Shown here piece by piece: positions 1 through 9,700 of a stretch of 51,318 nt of DNA (position 1 is its first letter; every line of letters starts with the position of its first letter). The stretch covers positions 1-51,318 of the forward strand of contig JAGBRL010000037.1 in the NCBI GenBank assembly GCA_017632345.1. Direction: 5' to 3'. The stretch comes from Paludibacteraceae bacterium. GTDB lineage: Bacteria > Bacteroidota > Bacteroidia > Bacteroidales > Paludibacteraceae. A program made the translations under genes and the position numbers. A model generated the notes under the pieces. The model made no database searches and was not told the origin of the DNA. It was given only the letters and a program-made list of their open reading frames with translations.

Positions 1-1
1 C

Positions 2-319
2 ATCTTCAAGAGGTTCTTCGAAGTTGCGGAGATAGCCGCCTTTTCGAAGACCGAACGTTACGACTACGAGGAGAACCTGAAGAATTACACGGACTGGTTC
101 AACGTCCTGAGCACCGCAAAGAAGGAAGGCCTGGCGGAGGGTGAGGCTATTGGGATACAGAAAGGCGAAGCTATCGGAATCGAGAAAGGACGTGCAGAAG
201 GCGAAGCCATCGCCATGCAGAAGATGGCGAAGAGACTGAAATCTCAAGGAGTGCCTGCCGATGTTATAGCAGAGGCAAGCGGACTGACGATAGAGGAGAT
301 CGAAAAGCTGCAGGACTGA
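2..319 (+). CDS. Rpn/PD-(D/E)XK transposase-like protein, C-terminal part
   Basis: The window opens inside this gene; 105 codons remain before the TGA. The visible part has an aromatic and charged stretch (IFKRFFEVAEIAAF), then a run of near-repeats of the type GEAIGIQKGEAIGIEKGRAE, then a small helical end (LKSQGVPADVIAEASGLTIE). That arrangement is typical of the C-terminus of Bacteroidota proteins of the Rpn / PD-(D/E)XK nuclease transposase family, whose nuclease core lies N-terminal and is outside this window. Family members promote recombination or are transposase-like; the function of this copy cannot be judged without the catalytic half. Confidence 0.75.
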   Translation: MFKRFFEVAEIAAFSKTERYDYEENLKNYTDWFNVLSTAKKEGLAEGEAIGIQKGEAIGIEKGRAEGEAIAMQKMAKRLKSQGVPADVIAEASGLTIEEIEKLQD

Positions 320-378
320 TTTGCTGCAATCCTATGGAATTATTATAGAAAGATTAACTTTGCAGTTTTCATTTGCTT

Positions 379-1866
379 ATGAACATAATGTTTAACATAC
401 GTTTTGCAGTGATGTTACCGCTGTTTGTGACACTTTTTTTTAATGTGTCAGGGCAGGAGAGAGTATCTCCGGAATCGCAAGGGGTATCGTCAAAAGATGT
501 TAAGGAGTGTTTTGACAGCCTTATGAACATAGCTCACGGGGAAGTTCACGATGTGGTGGTGATGCGTCACGGAAAGGTGTTGGCGGAACTTTGTCCGAAG
601 CCGTTTGTTCCAGAATACAGACACACGCTTTACTCTGTTTCCAAAACGTTTGTGGGCGTTGCTATTGGTCTGGCTATTGATGAAAATAGGCTTAGGTTGA
701 CGGACCGTGTCGCAACTTTCTTTCCGGAAATGATGCCGGACTCCATATCTGTAAATCTTGCTGCCATGACAGTAAGAGATCTGCTCACTATGACTTCCGG
801 AGTCACACCAGACTGGAATATGCGCAATGTTCAGGAACATTGGCTTAAATACTTTTTCGGAAAGCCGGTGCAGAAGCCTGGAGTTGAATTCAAATACGAC
901 TCTATGGCTTCGTATGTTTTGTCTGCTATTGTGCAGAGGGTTACAGGAATGAAGGTTATAGACTATCTTAACAAAAAAGTTTTTAGCGTCTTAAATATAA
1001 ATGATGCCGAATGGGAGTGCAGTCCGGAAGGTATTTCGGCAGGTGGCTGGGGATTGCGGTTGAGCGCTTTGTCTATGGCTAAGTTTGGTCAATTATTGCT
1101 TGATAAGGGTAGATGGAATGGTGTGCAGGTTGTATCGGAAGAGTGGGTTCGTTTGATGATGTCGGAACAGCAGGTTACCAGTGACGGTGGTTTTTATGGT
1201 TTTCATATTTGGAAACATGATGGTGTTGATGGTGCCTACAGAGCTGACGGGGCTTTTGGTCAGTATATAATCATTGCGCCTAAAGAAGATATGGTTGTGT
1301 CTGTTACGCAAAGCAACAGGGGCAATGGAATTATAGAGCGTCGGCTGATTGACAGTCTCATCATAAGAAAGGCTCAAAACGTTGTGCTGAAAGAGGGTAA
1401 GGATTTGAAGCTGCTGCGTGCGGCTCTGCAAAAATACACTATGCCGTTGGTGGGCGGAAAAGCTTCGCTGGGCAAATTTTCTGTCTTTGAGGGTGAGGAG
1501 ATTTGGTTCGCTGATAATGATATGGGCTGGAAGTCAATGTCATTGAAAAAGAAGGGTAATGTACTGAACATTTCAATAGGGGCACAAGACGGGAAACGTA
1601 TCTCTGTTGAGGCTGGAAACAAAGAGTGGCGTACGCTCTTCACTGATGTTTGTCCGCCTTACAGCATAAAGGCTAAATGTCGTTTTGAAGGCATAAGCAG
1701 GAACTTTGCTGTGGCTGCTTGTTACGGACGTGAAAAGGATGCGCTTGTAATCAAGATTCTTTTTCCAGACTGGATTAGCGGAGTAGTTTTGACTATTACG
1801 GAGAAAAACGGGTTTCTTAATATAGAAGCGAAGGAAAATTTCAAAAAAAATTCTTATAAGTTATGA
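379..1866 (+). CDS. Secreted serine hydrolase, beta-lactamase class C family
   Basis: Exported hydrolase of the class C beta-lactamase / penicillin-binding-protein-like family. From the ATG at 379 there is an N-terminal hydrophobic signal segment ending near NVSGQ. The nucleophile motif SVSK (residues 86-89) is the SxxK of the family. A YDS triad about 90 residues later stands where Y-x-N is expected, and RADGAFGQ resembles the third conserved motif. The region after about residue 340 is a mostly beta C-terminal extension of the kind seen in esterase-like members. A TTG six bases upstream (373) would extend the frame by two codons; I prefer the ATG. Substrate is unknown: peptide, ester or D-Ala bonds are all possible. 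It stands alone, with an AT-rich region behind it. Confidence 0.85.
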   Translation: MNIMFNIRFAVMLPLFVTLFFNVSGQERVSPESQGVSSKDVKECFDSLMNIAHGEVHDVVVMRHGKVLAELCPKPFVPEYRHTLYSVSKTFVGVAIGLAIDENRLRLTDRVATFFPEMMPDSISVNLAAMTVRDLLTMTSGVTPDWNMRNVQEHWLKYFFGKPVQKPGVEFKYDSMASYVLSAIVQRVTGMKVIDYLNKKVFSVLNINDAEWECSPEGISAGGWGLRLSALSMAKFGQLLLDKGRWNGVQVVSEEWVRLMMSEQQVTSDGGFYGFHIWKHDGVDGAYRADGAFGQYIIIAPKEDMVVSVTQSNRGNGIIERRLIDSLIIRKAQNVVLKEGKDLKLLRAALQKYTMPLVGGKASLGKFSVFEGEEIWFADNDMGWKSMSLKKKGNVLNISIGAQDGKRISVEAGNKEWRTLFTDVCPPYSIKAKCRFEGISRNFAVAACYGREKDALVIKILFPDWISGVVLTITEKNGFLNIEAKENFKKNSYKL

Positions 1867-2269
1867 TTAGTTGAGATATTTATAACTAATTGAGTATTAG
1901 CAATATAAATAAAATATTTAATATAAAATTGAAAATAAAAAAAGAGAAGGACAAACAAAAAAAATAAAATACTTTGTTTTTTAGTGAATTTTTTATACTT
2001 TTGCGCTATGAAAAATTAGAACAGGCTGAACCTGTCGTGAGTTTTGCGAGTCATTACTTCTACTTTTCGCGTTGTATGTTTTTACAGAAGACGTTTTCAT
2101 CAAATCATTAAGGTGAGCATTCTCTTATGACGGGATCAGAATCTGAGTCTCTGTGCATTTTGTGCGCGGGCAGATTTTTCAAAATTCCCGCATTAGGGTT
2201 TGCGTTTTCAATGATAGTGCAGAAATGCGCAATGTTTTTATTTGCATTTATTAATTTAAAATACTTGAT
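1867..2269 (+). promoter_or_regulatory. AT-rich intergenic region with long leader of the XRE pair
   Basis: The 403 bases between the hydrolase and the first XRE gene hold no credible gene. They contain a good Bacteroidota promoter (-33 TTTG at 1973-1976, 19 bases, -7 TACTTTTGC at 1996-2004). Transcription from there gives a leader of roughly 260 nt before the ATG at 2270. In that leader a small inverted repeat ACAGG/CCTGT lies near 2021-2035, and a stronger hairpin pairs GCGGG (2166-2170) with CCCGC (2187-2191), with ATTTT/AAAAT inside it. No T-tract follows, so it is not an obvious terminator. Promoter is supported by sequence; any leader control is inference. Confidence 0.6.
1973..2004 (+). 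promoter_or_regulatory. Bacteroidota-type promoter upstream of XRE pair
   Basis: TTTG at 1973-1976 and TACTTTTGC at 1996-2004, separated by 19 bases, match the phylum's -33/-7 consensus closely. Confidence 0.7.
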
Positions 2270-2590
2270 ATGTTGAAGTTTAATAAAATAGAGAAACTCA
2301 TCATAGAAGAGAGAGTTTGCAAAAAGTCTATGGCTAAGAAAATTGGTACAACAGAACAATGGTTGCGCTTGTTGCTTAACGGTGATATAGCTAACCCTGG
2401 CATGGCTAAGATTGAGGCTATCGCCGACTTCTTCAGGGTTCCGCTGGACTACTTTTTTGAACGGGAAGTGGAGGTGCGTGAGGATATGCAGGCACAGTAT
2501 GAAAAGGAACAGGAAATACGTCGCCTGAAAGAACTTATGGCCGAGAAAGAGCGTACAATTCAAATTCTTATGAAAGGCAGATATGACTGA
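2270..2590 (+). CDS. Small XRE-family DNA-binding protein (copy 1)
   Basis: A 106-residue protein with an N-terminal helix-turn-helix of the XRE/Cro type (about residues 18-65: MAKKIGTTEQWLRLLLNGD then IANPGMAKIEAIADFF) and a C-terminal charged helix with heptad-like leucines (about 70-102), likely a dimerisation coiled coil. It starts at the ATG after a long leader. The next gene is a paralogue of the same size and plan, so the pair arose by tandem duplication. No phage or toxin gene adjoins it. It probably acts as a small transcription regulator; its target is not shown by the sequence. Confidence 0.85.
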   Translation: MLKFNKIEKLIIEERVCKKSMAKKIGTTEQWLRLLLNGDIANPGMAKIEAIADFFRVPLDYFFEREVEVREDMQAQYEKEQEIRRLKELMAEKERTIQILMKGRYD

Positions 2591-2664
2591 AATGAACCTA
2601 TAAGTTGCATTTTGTAATTTATAAATTTTTTTAAATCATTTTTATTAATTAACAGTTCAAAAAT

Positions 2665-2991
2665 ATGTTACGTTACGATAAAATAGACAGAATGATTGCG
2701 GAAAGTCGTGTTTACAGGAAAACTTTCGCATCGAGTATAGGGGTCACCGAACAATGGCTCATAAAGTTTCTTAGAGGTGAAATTGCCAATCCTAGTTCTA
2801 ATAAGATAGAGGCAATAGCTGATTATTTTGGTGTGCCTTTGGACCACCTTTTCGACAGGAAAGTGCAAATACGCGAAGAACTCCAGCCTTTGTCCGAGCA
2901 TAATCTGGAAATTTGTTGTCTGAATAATCTAATAAAGGAAAAGGAACGGACGATAGATATTCTCCTGAAATTGAGGAGAAGGCACGGCTGA
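2665..2991 (+). CDS. Small XRE-family DNA-binding protein (copy 2)
   Basis: A 108-residue paralogue of the preceding gene, 74 bases downstream. The helix-turn-helix is conserved (EQWL, GEIANP, KIEAIADYFGVPLDHLF), as is the C-terminal KEKERTIDIL helix. The recognition region differs (VTEQWLIKFLRGE against TTEQWLRLLLNGD), so the two may bind different operators or form mixed dimers. The gap is AT-rich without a clear promoter, and co-transcription with copy 1 is likely. The gene is followed within 10 bases by the left arm of a palindromic repeat. Confidence 0.85.
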   Translation: MLRYDKIDRMIAESRVYRKTFASSIGVTEQWLIKFLRGEIANPSSNKIEAIADYFGVPLDHLFDRKVQIREELQPLSEHNLEICCLNNLIKEKERTIDILLKLRRRHG

Positions 2992-2998
2992 TTTTAAG

Positions 2999-3160
2999 GG
3001 CAACTTCTATAAATTAGGTAAAGATGCTTTTGAAAACATTTTTTTAATTCGTATTGTATGCGGAGCAGACATCGTAACTAAGCTAATATGAGCAAGATAG
3101 TTTCAAAAGCATCCGAAAAGAATTTCATAAAAAATTACAAAATAATTTATAGAAGTTGCC
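2999..3160. repeat. Palindromic intergenic repeat, longest copy (A)
   Basis: The left arm GGCAACTTCTATAAATTA (2999-3016) and right arm TAATTTATAGAAGTTGCC (3143-3160) are perfect 18-bp inverted repeats. Inside, GATGCTTTTGAAA (from about 3023) pairs with TTTCAAAAGCATC (about 3101-3113), giving a nested palindrome. The element sits between the convergent XRE and CotH-like genes. Arms of the same sequence recur at about nine other intergenic places in the window. No coding capacity and no clear target-site duplication. Confidence 0.85.
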
Positions 3161-3186
3161 ATTAAATACTAAAAAGTGAGTTTCTG

Positions 3187-4659
3187 TCACTCTATCAGAA
3201 CCTTTTCTGTTTTCACAATCTGGCCATTTTTGTCGCAGTGACATATTATGTAGTGTCCTTTAGGAAAATAACTGTCAAACAATAAAGACAATTCCTCTGG
3301 ACGCACAACTTTGCACACTCTGCCATATATGTCCAAAACATAAACTCTGTCTCCAGATTTTAAACCGGACGGGATCTGCTTATTCTCTGAAGTCAGAGGA
3401 TTTTCCATTGTTTCGATTTCCTCCCTCATCCATGGAAGATGAACGGAAAACCATCGTTTTACAGCATATTTATCTTCGTATGCGGTGTTGTAGCTCTCCT
3501 TGTTGATTTCATATACGTATCTGCGGCTTTGAACTATTGCTGTGCCGTAATTTTCATAAAGGGAGTCAGCCACTTGCAAACATTCGCCTTCGATAGTGTC
3601 CTTAATCTCGTTCCACTTGTTTATGTAAGCCGACACAAATTCAGGGAACTTGAACAGATCCACGTAGTAAAAGCATCGGTCGCTGTGGATTCTGCTCCAT
3701 TTGTACTTCAGCTGCCAGATATGAAGGCTTGAGTCCAAGTCCCACAAAGGCCCCATTTTCAGTTTTGTTTGCTCTGTTGTATCACCTTTCAGCACGTACA
3801 TGTTAGATCCGCCTGAGTCGAATGTGCCTAATATGTCATGAGCCAAAACCCAACATGCAAAAGACTCTATATCAATCCATTTGCTTATGTCTCCATTTGA
3901 CATAATCTCCTGTTCAAACCCCTCTATGTAGTTCTTTATATAATTGAAACGAGTTGAGTCCAAATCCTCCATTTCCGGATATTTGAACGTCCATCCCATA
4001 GCTTTGTTCAAAAGCGAAGTTTGGAAAGTGCTGTCCGTTTCGTTCCACCAATATGCGTCATTATTCAGGATATAGCCGCTTTTTGAAACCTCGTGCTTTA
4101 AGTTTCCGTACTCCACCATTTCCGAAAGCAGATACAGGCCATGGTAAGTGCCATTCACCATCACGTTCACAAACTGATATTCCGGAATCCACGGCAATCC
4201 GCACAATTTGCCCACACAATTTCCGATAGGCCGATTAAAAGATTTTGACGAAAAATTGTTCAGAAGAAGGAAGTCTTTGTTTTTCTTCACCTCTTTTCCG
4301 GTGAATAGATTAGCTTTTTTCTCCAACTTTATTTTGTAGGAAGGTCTGACTTCAAGAGCGCTTCCGTTTCCGCGGACCCTGATTTTGCAACCTGTTGAGT
4401 CTTTGAAAAAATCGCCGCTGTCATAAATCAGAGAGTCGCCTAAAGTTATGTAAATGCGTCCCTTTTCATACTCGTTATTTGTGATAGAAGAGCCAAAACA
4501 GCCCTCCGGAGGAGAAACAACCTCAAACGAAGGGTCCACGCTGTCAACTGTAACTACATGTATAAGAGGCAGCTTTATGGTTTTTAAATCCTCTTCTGAA
4601 GGTAACCCGAAAGCGAATGAAGAATATAACGCAAATAATATGATGAATAAATTTCTCAT
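3187..4659 (-). CDS. Exported CotH-kinase-like protein with sorting-type C-terminus
   Basis: A 490-residue protein of the CotH family, atypical protein kinases first known from Bacillus spore coats and common as secreted proteins elsewhere. Residues 1-18 are a signal peptide (MRNLFIILFALYSSFAFG). CotH hallmarks are RVRGN (94-98), the YHGLYLLSEMVEYG block (172-185) and GPLWDLDSSL (303-312), which carries the metal-binding DxD. The last 60 or so residues (VYVLDIYGRVCKV... GHYIICHCDKNGQIVKTEKVLI) resemble a type IX secretion type A sorting domain, suggesting export to the cell surface. The substrate is unknown. It is convergent with the XRE pair and separated from it by repeat copy A; no operon partner. 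Confidence 0.8.
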   Translation of the reverse strand: MRNLFIILFALYSSFAFGLPSEEDLKTIKLPLIHVVTVDSVDPSFEVVSPPEGCFGSSITNNEYEKGRIYITLGDSLIYDSGDFFKDSTGCKIRVRGNGSALEVRPSYKIKLEKKANLFTGKEVKKNKDFLLLNNFSSKSFNRPIGNCVGKLCGLPWIPEYQFVNVMVNGTYHGLYLLSEMVEYGNLKHEVSKSGYILNNDAYWWNETDSTFQTSLLNKAMGWTFKYPEMEDLDSTRFNYIKNYIEGFEQEIMSNGDISKWIDIESFACWVLAHDILGTFDSGGSNMYVLKGDTTEQTKLKMGPLWDLDSSLHIWQLKYKWSRIHSDRCFYYVDLFKFPEFVSAYINKWNEIKDTIEGECLQVADSLYENYGTAIVQSRRYVYEINKESYNTAYEDKYAVKRWFSVHLPWMREEIETMENPLTSENKQIPSGLKSGDRVYVLDIYGRVCKVVRPEELSLLFDSYFPKGHYIICHCDKNGQIVKTEKVLIE

Positions 4660-4798
4660 GACAATCTTCTGTTATATTGTGCTTATGTAAATTGAACTTG
4701 TAGCAACTATTTACGCAAGTTGTCTTCTAATCAATTCCATTTTGCAAAATTAGGAAAAATTTATTTATAAAAAGCACTGAATTTATTTTGAATTGTTC

Positions 4799-4807
4799 TA
4801 TCTTTGC
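4799..4807 (+). promoter_or_regulatory. -7 promoter element of slyD
   Basis: TATCTTTGC at 4799-4807 matches the Bacteroidota -7 consensus 35 bases before the slyD ATG. The -33 element is not clear. Confidence 0.55.
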
Positions 4808-4841
4808 GGAAATAACGAATTTTTGAAAAATAAAAGAATAT

Positions 4842-5417
4842 ATGGTTATATCAGATAAAAAATTTGTGGCGGTGTCGTACGACCTTTTTGTTGGAGATGA
4901 AGGCGAAGAACAGGAGTTGATGGAGCAGGCTCCGAAAGAGGCTCCTTTGAAGTTCACATTCGGGCTTGGCATGATGATTGAGTCTTTTGAAAAGGGTCTT
5001 GAAGGAAAAGCGGTAGGAGAGAAATTTGACTTTACAATCGAGCCTCAGGATGCTTACGGTGATTATGAAGACGGCCGCGTTGTGGAACTTGACAAAGCTA
5101 TCTTTGAGGTTGACGGCAAGTTTGACACAGATATGATTTTCGAGGGAAATACAGTTCCTATGATGGATGCGGAAGGGAACCGCATGAACGGAACAATCCT
5201 TGAGATTTCTAAAGACAAGGTTAAGATGGACTTTAATCACCCGCTTGCCGGCGAAAGGCTTCACTTCGTTGGAGAGGTGCTTGAGGTGCGCGACGCAACT
5301 CCGGAAGAAATTGCGGTGGCTACTATGCCTCACTCTTGCGGCGGAGGTTGCTGTGGTGATTGCGGAGACGGCGATTGCGGCGGAGGTTGCAGCGGTTGTG
5401 GCTGCGGAGAACACTAA
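4842..5417 (+). CDS. slyD: FKBP-type peptidyl-prolyl isomerase, SlyD type
   Basis: Cytoplasmic prolyl isomerase and folding helper. The FKBP fold is split as in SlyD: an N-terminal strand (VAVSYDLFVGDEG), the core GLGMMIESFEKGLEGKAVGE, then the insert-in-flap chaperone domain (about residues 75-130), then the closing strand with the LAGERLHFVGEVLEV block. The last 25 or so residues are very rich in Cys, Gly and Asp (CGGGCCGDCGDGDC and onward, ending CGCGEH); such tails in SlyD bind nickel and other metals. The length (191) is normal for the family. The gene is closed by a strong terminator before aroC, so it forms its own transcript. Confidence 0.9.
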   Translation: MVISDKKFVAVSYDLFVGDEGEEQELMEQAPKEAPLKFTFGLGMMIESFEKGLEGKAVGEKFDFTIEPQDAYGDYEDGRVVELDKAIFEVDGKFDTDMIFEGNTVPMMDAEGNRMNGTILEISKDKVKMDFNHPLAGERLHFVGEVLEVRDATPEEIAVATMPHSCGGGCCGDCGDGDCGGGCSGCGCGEH

Positions 5418-5447
5418 TCAGTCTCTGTTTGTTTAATGATATATTAA

Positions 5448-5480
5448 GCTGCATTGTCTTTGTTGCAATGCGGCTTTTTT
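5448..5480 (+). terminator. Rho-independent terminator after slyD
   Basis: Stem GCTGCATTG (5448-5456) pairs with CAATGCGGC (5466-5474) with one G-U pair and a nine-base loop, followed by six T (5475-5480). Confidence 0.8.
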
Positions 5481-5504
5481 CTCTTTATTCTGATTTTTTT
5501 GTTG

Positions 5505-6578
5505 ATGAATACTATAGGCGAAATTTTTAGACTGACAACGTTTGGCGAGTCTCACGGCGCGGCTGTGGGCGGAGTTATAGACGGCTTTCCTGCTGGTGTT
5601 GAGATTGACGAAGAGTTTGTTCAGAGAGAGCTGAATAGACGAAGACCCGGACAGTCTTCTATCACCACTCCGCGAAAAGAAGATGACAAAGTTGAGTTCC
5701 TTTCCGGAATCTTTGAAGGAAAATCAACAGGCACTCCTATCGCTTTTGAGGTGCGTAACGGAAATCACCATTCTGCTGACTATGACGAGATGAAAAGAGT
5801 GTTCAGACCATCTCATGCTGATTATGCTTACATGGTAAAATACGGTCATCGTGACCATCGCGGAGGTGGCCGCTCTTCTGCACGCGAAACAATAGCGCGA
5901 GTGGTAGGTGGAGCATTGGCAAAACTGGCTCTTCGCTCTTTAAATATCGAATTCTTTGCATATACGTCACAAGTTGGAGAAATTGTATGTGATAGTGACT
6001 ACAGAACTTTAGATTTTAGTAAAATAGAGTCAAATATGGTTCGTTGTCCTGACGAAGAGAAAGCCTCTCAGATGGAGGATTTGATTTTGCAGGTTAAAGC
6101 GGAGGGCGACACTGTCGGCGGGGTTATATCTTGCGTGATAAAAGGCGTCCCGGCAGGATTGGGCAGTCCGGCTTTTGGCAAATTGCATGCAGAACTTGCC
6201 AAGGCGATGCTTTCGATAAATGCGGCTAAAGGTTTTGAGTACGGAATGGGATTTGCCGGAGTGGGCAAACGTGGCTCTGAAGTGAACGACGAGTTTCGCA
6301 GTGAGGGCGGAAAGATTCGTACAGCGACAAATTTCTCCGGAGGGATACAAGGCGGAATTTCTAACGGAGAGGACATATACTTCCGTGTTGCGTTCAAACC
6401 AATTCCAACTCTTCTGAGAGAGCAGAACACGGTGAACGTCGATGGAGAGGAGACTGTGCTGAAGGCTAAAGGCAGACATGACCCTTGTGTGCTGCCGCGT
6501 GCTGTGCCTATTGTTGAGGCCATGGCTGCAATGGTTATTCTGGACGCATATCTGCAAAATAAAACGGCGAGGCTATGA
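5505..6578 (+). CDS. aroC: Chorismate synthase
   Basis: Last enzyme of the shikimate pathway: removes phosphate from 5-enolpyruvylshikimate-3-phosphate to give chorismate, using reduced FMN. All family signatures are present: [18 protein letters not shown] near the N-terminus, [33 protein letters not shown] (flavin and substrate binding), and [17 protein letters not shown] near the C-terminus. I start it at the ATG at 5505 ([18 protein letters not shown]), giving 357 residues, the usual length. The upstream ATG at 5454 would begin inside the slyD terminator and add a non-homologous hydrophobic leader. No other aro genes are nearby. Confidence 0.95.
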   Translation: MNTIGEIFRLTTFGESHGAAVGGVIDGFPAGVEIDEEFVQRELNRRRPGQSSITTPRKEDDKVEFLSGIFEGKSTGTPIAFEVRNGNHHSADYDEMKRVFRPSHADYAYMVKYGHRDHRGGGRSSARETIARVVGGALAKLALRSLNIEFFAYTSQVGEIVCDSDYRTLDFSKIESNMVRCPDEEKASQMEDLILQVKAEGDTVGGVISCVIKGVPAGLGSPAFGKLHAELAKAMLSINAAKGFEYGMGFAGVGKRGSEVNDEFRSEGGKIRTATNFSGGIQGGISNGEDIYFRVAFKPIPTLLREQNTVNVDGEETVLKAKGRHDPCVLPRAVPIVEAMAAMVILDAYLQNKTARL

Positions 6579-6700
6579 TTTGGCGATTGATGCGAAGTTA
6601 AGATCTGCAAACTATAAGTTCATGATTTTTTAGTCAAAAGCGAAAAAAGGTTGCATTCTTTGTATTTCGTATTCAATAAATCGTCAAAAAATAAAAGTGG

Positions 6701-6734
6701 TTTTGCGGAACTTTGAAGATTTATTTTATCTTTG
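6701..6734 (+). promoter_or_regulatory. Promoter of the TPR gene
   Basis: TTTTG at 6701-6705 and TATCTTTG at 6727-6734, 21 bases apart, 54 bases before the ATG at 6789. Confidence 0.6.
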
Positions 6735-6788
6735 TGGTCTGTCTGGCGAAAAATATAGTCAGACCAGAATCTGAAAAATTTCAAGGCA

Positions 6789-9700
6789 ATGAAAAAGACA
6801 TTAGCAATTTTTATATTATCTTTCTCTTTTTTTGCTATTTACGCGCAAAAGACAAAGACTTACACTAATCCGGACAAACTATATTATGACGGAAAAGAGA
6901 AGTTTGAACTGAAACAGTACAATGCGGCTTTCCGTTATCTTGACGAGTATTTGCAGTCGCAGCATAAAGACCTGTCGCCCTATTATGCTGACGCAGAGTA
7001 CTATATGGTGAGCAGCGCTTATGAGATGAGACGTAAGGACGCTGGCAAACGCCTTGAGAAATTTGTGCAGAACAATCCGCACTCCTCTCACCTCAACAGG
7101 GTGCGGTTCCTGCAGGGGTCGCTCAACTACGAAAGGTCACGCTACAAAAATGCGGTGGACGATTATTTTTCAGAATGTGACCCTTCTATCTTGTCAAAGG
7201 AGGAGCAGAGCGACTTTTATTTCAGAACCGGTTACTGTTACTTGCAGTTGCAGGAATATGATAAGGCCAAAGAGGCTTTCCAGTGGCTTATCTCTGTGAA
7301 AAGCAAATATGAATTGTCTGCATTCTACTACAATGCGTATATAGACTATAGGCAGAAAAAATATGACGCGGCATTGTCCACGTTCATTAATCTGCAGTCT
7401 TATCCGGAGTATGACTCTATAGTGTCATATTATATTGTGCAGATATATCACGCTAAGAAGATGAACGAGCAAGTCTTGCTTTTTGGTCAGAAGGTTATAG
7501 ATAAATATCCTGAAAACCAGAACAATGCGGAGATTTATAGAATAATGGGCGAGTGTTATTTTCAGAAGAAGGACTATAAAAACACCATAAAATATTTCAC
7601 TCTTTATGAAAAAGGCTCGGAGCAGGTTGTGCGCAACGATATGTATATGCTCGGTATTGCATATTTTTATTCTGAGGATTGCGACAACGCTATCAGCAGG
7701 CTGAAGAAAGTGACTTCTGTTGACGATGTTATGGCTCAAAACGCATACCTGCATCTCGGAAGCTGTTATCTGAAGAAGGATGACAAGGTTAGTGCAAGGC
7801 TCGCTTTTGAGTCTGCGTCGAGGTTGGACTTCGACAAGAATGTTCAGGAAGAGGCTTTGTACAATTACGCTCTTATTGTCTATGAACAGTCTTATTCGCC
7901 TTTTAATGAGTCTGTTATTGCGTTCGAGAAGTTTCTGTCAACCTTCCCTGAGTCTCGTTATGCCGACAGTGTTTACGACTATCTGCTTAACGTTTATCTT
8001 ACTACAAAGAATTATCAGGCTGCGTATGAGTCTATTCAGAAGATAAAGTCTAAAAACCCTAAGATTCTTGAGGCAAGACAGCGTGTGCTGTATTGTATGG
8101 GCATACAGCAATTCACAGAGACTGAGTACGATAAGGCTATATCGTATTTTTCGCAGTCGCTCGAAGACGGCAAGTCTAACTTTGATGTGGAGGCTTCCAC
8201 TCTGTTCTGGCGAGGCGAGGCTTATTACCGTAAAAAAGATTATAAAAAGGCGGAGGCAGACTTTATCAAGTTCCTCGGTTCTGTAGGTTCGAGAAACTGC
8301 AAGGAGTTTAATCTTGCGCACTATGACCTTGGCTATTGCTTCTTTACGGAAAAGGATTATGTGAACGCTCTTTCTTGGTTCAGGAAATATGTGAATATAG
8401 AAGATCAGAACAAGACAATTCTGGCTGACGCAAATAACAGGATTGGCGACTGCTATTTCTATGTGCGTGATTTTGAAAATGCGGAAAAGAGTTATGCTTC
8501 TGTATATGCCTTGAAAGGGGCTGGTGCGGATTACGCATGTTTCCAACAGGCTTTTGTGCAGGGTTTGCGGAAAAATTACGCAGGCAAGATAGAGACGTTG
8601 GAAAAACTTATTAAAACGTTCCCTCAGTCCGAATATATAGCGGATGCAATGTACGAGATAGGGCGCTCTTATGTGATGCAAGGAAACAGCAAGGCTGCGA
8701 TAGAGACTTACGACAAACTGTCGAAGAACTATTTCCATTCGCCGCTAAGCCGAAAGGGCCGTCTGCAAAGCGCTATGCTTTATGACGAAATGAAGAACAC
8801 GGACCAGTCCATAAAGATATACAAGGAGATTGTGGACCTCTTCCCTAATAGCGTTGAGGCTAAGACCGCACTCGAAAGTTTGAAGCGAATTTATTTTGAA
8901 AATAATGATATTCAGGCTTTTGCAGACTATGTTGAGTCGCTCGGAGGTGTCACTAAGTTTGAGATTACGGAGCAGGACTCGCTTACTTATTTTGCTGCGG
9001 AAAGGCTCTTCTTGCATGAGAATTACCATGAGGCTATAAGCAGTTTTGACAATTATCTTGAAAAGTTCAAAGACGGTTGTTTTATCGGAAGCGCGCATTT
9101 CAATCTTGCTAACAGCTACGCTAAGTTAGGAAACAAGACGAAAGCCAAAGCAGAATATCAGATTGTGGTGGAGAAGATTGGAGGGGTTAACTTGGAAAAC
9201 GCTCTTATAAAACTTGCCGAAATGCAGTTTGACGATGGTGAGTACGAGCCTATGATTGCCTCTATGAACCGTCTTCTTGAGATAACGCAGCAGGTGGAAG
9301 TGCGCGAGGCCGCCAAGTTAGGTCTTTTGAGGTGTAACAATATGCTCGGCAATTATGAGGCTACGGTTCTTGCTGCAGAAGAGCTGATAAAGGGCGACAA
9401 GCTGGACCCTGCGGTGATGAGAGAAGCTATGTTCACCCGCGCGAAGGCTTACGAAAAGAATAACGAGCTGGCAAAGGCTTTGGACGATTACAAGGCGTTG
9501 TCTGAAAATTGTCTTGACGTTTACGGAGCAGAGTCTAAGTATCGTGTGGCAGAGTATCTTTTCCATGAAAACAAGTCGGCGGAAGCAGAGAAGGAAGTGT
9601 TCAACTTTATAGAAAAGAACACTCCGCATCAGTATTGGCTGGCAAAGGCCTTTATTTTGCTGTCTGACATATATATGCGTCAGGGCAATGACTTTGAGGC

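Noticed and set aside
2008..2035. Possible leader peptide (ATG AAA AAT TAG) and attenuator before the XRE pair
   Set aside because: Three codons only, no T-tract behind the ACAGG/CCTGT stem; not enough to call.
7938..8738. 266-codon minus-strand frame inside the TPR gene
   Set aside because: Antisense shadow of a continuous TPR repeat array.
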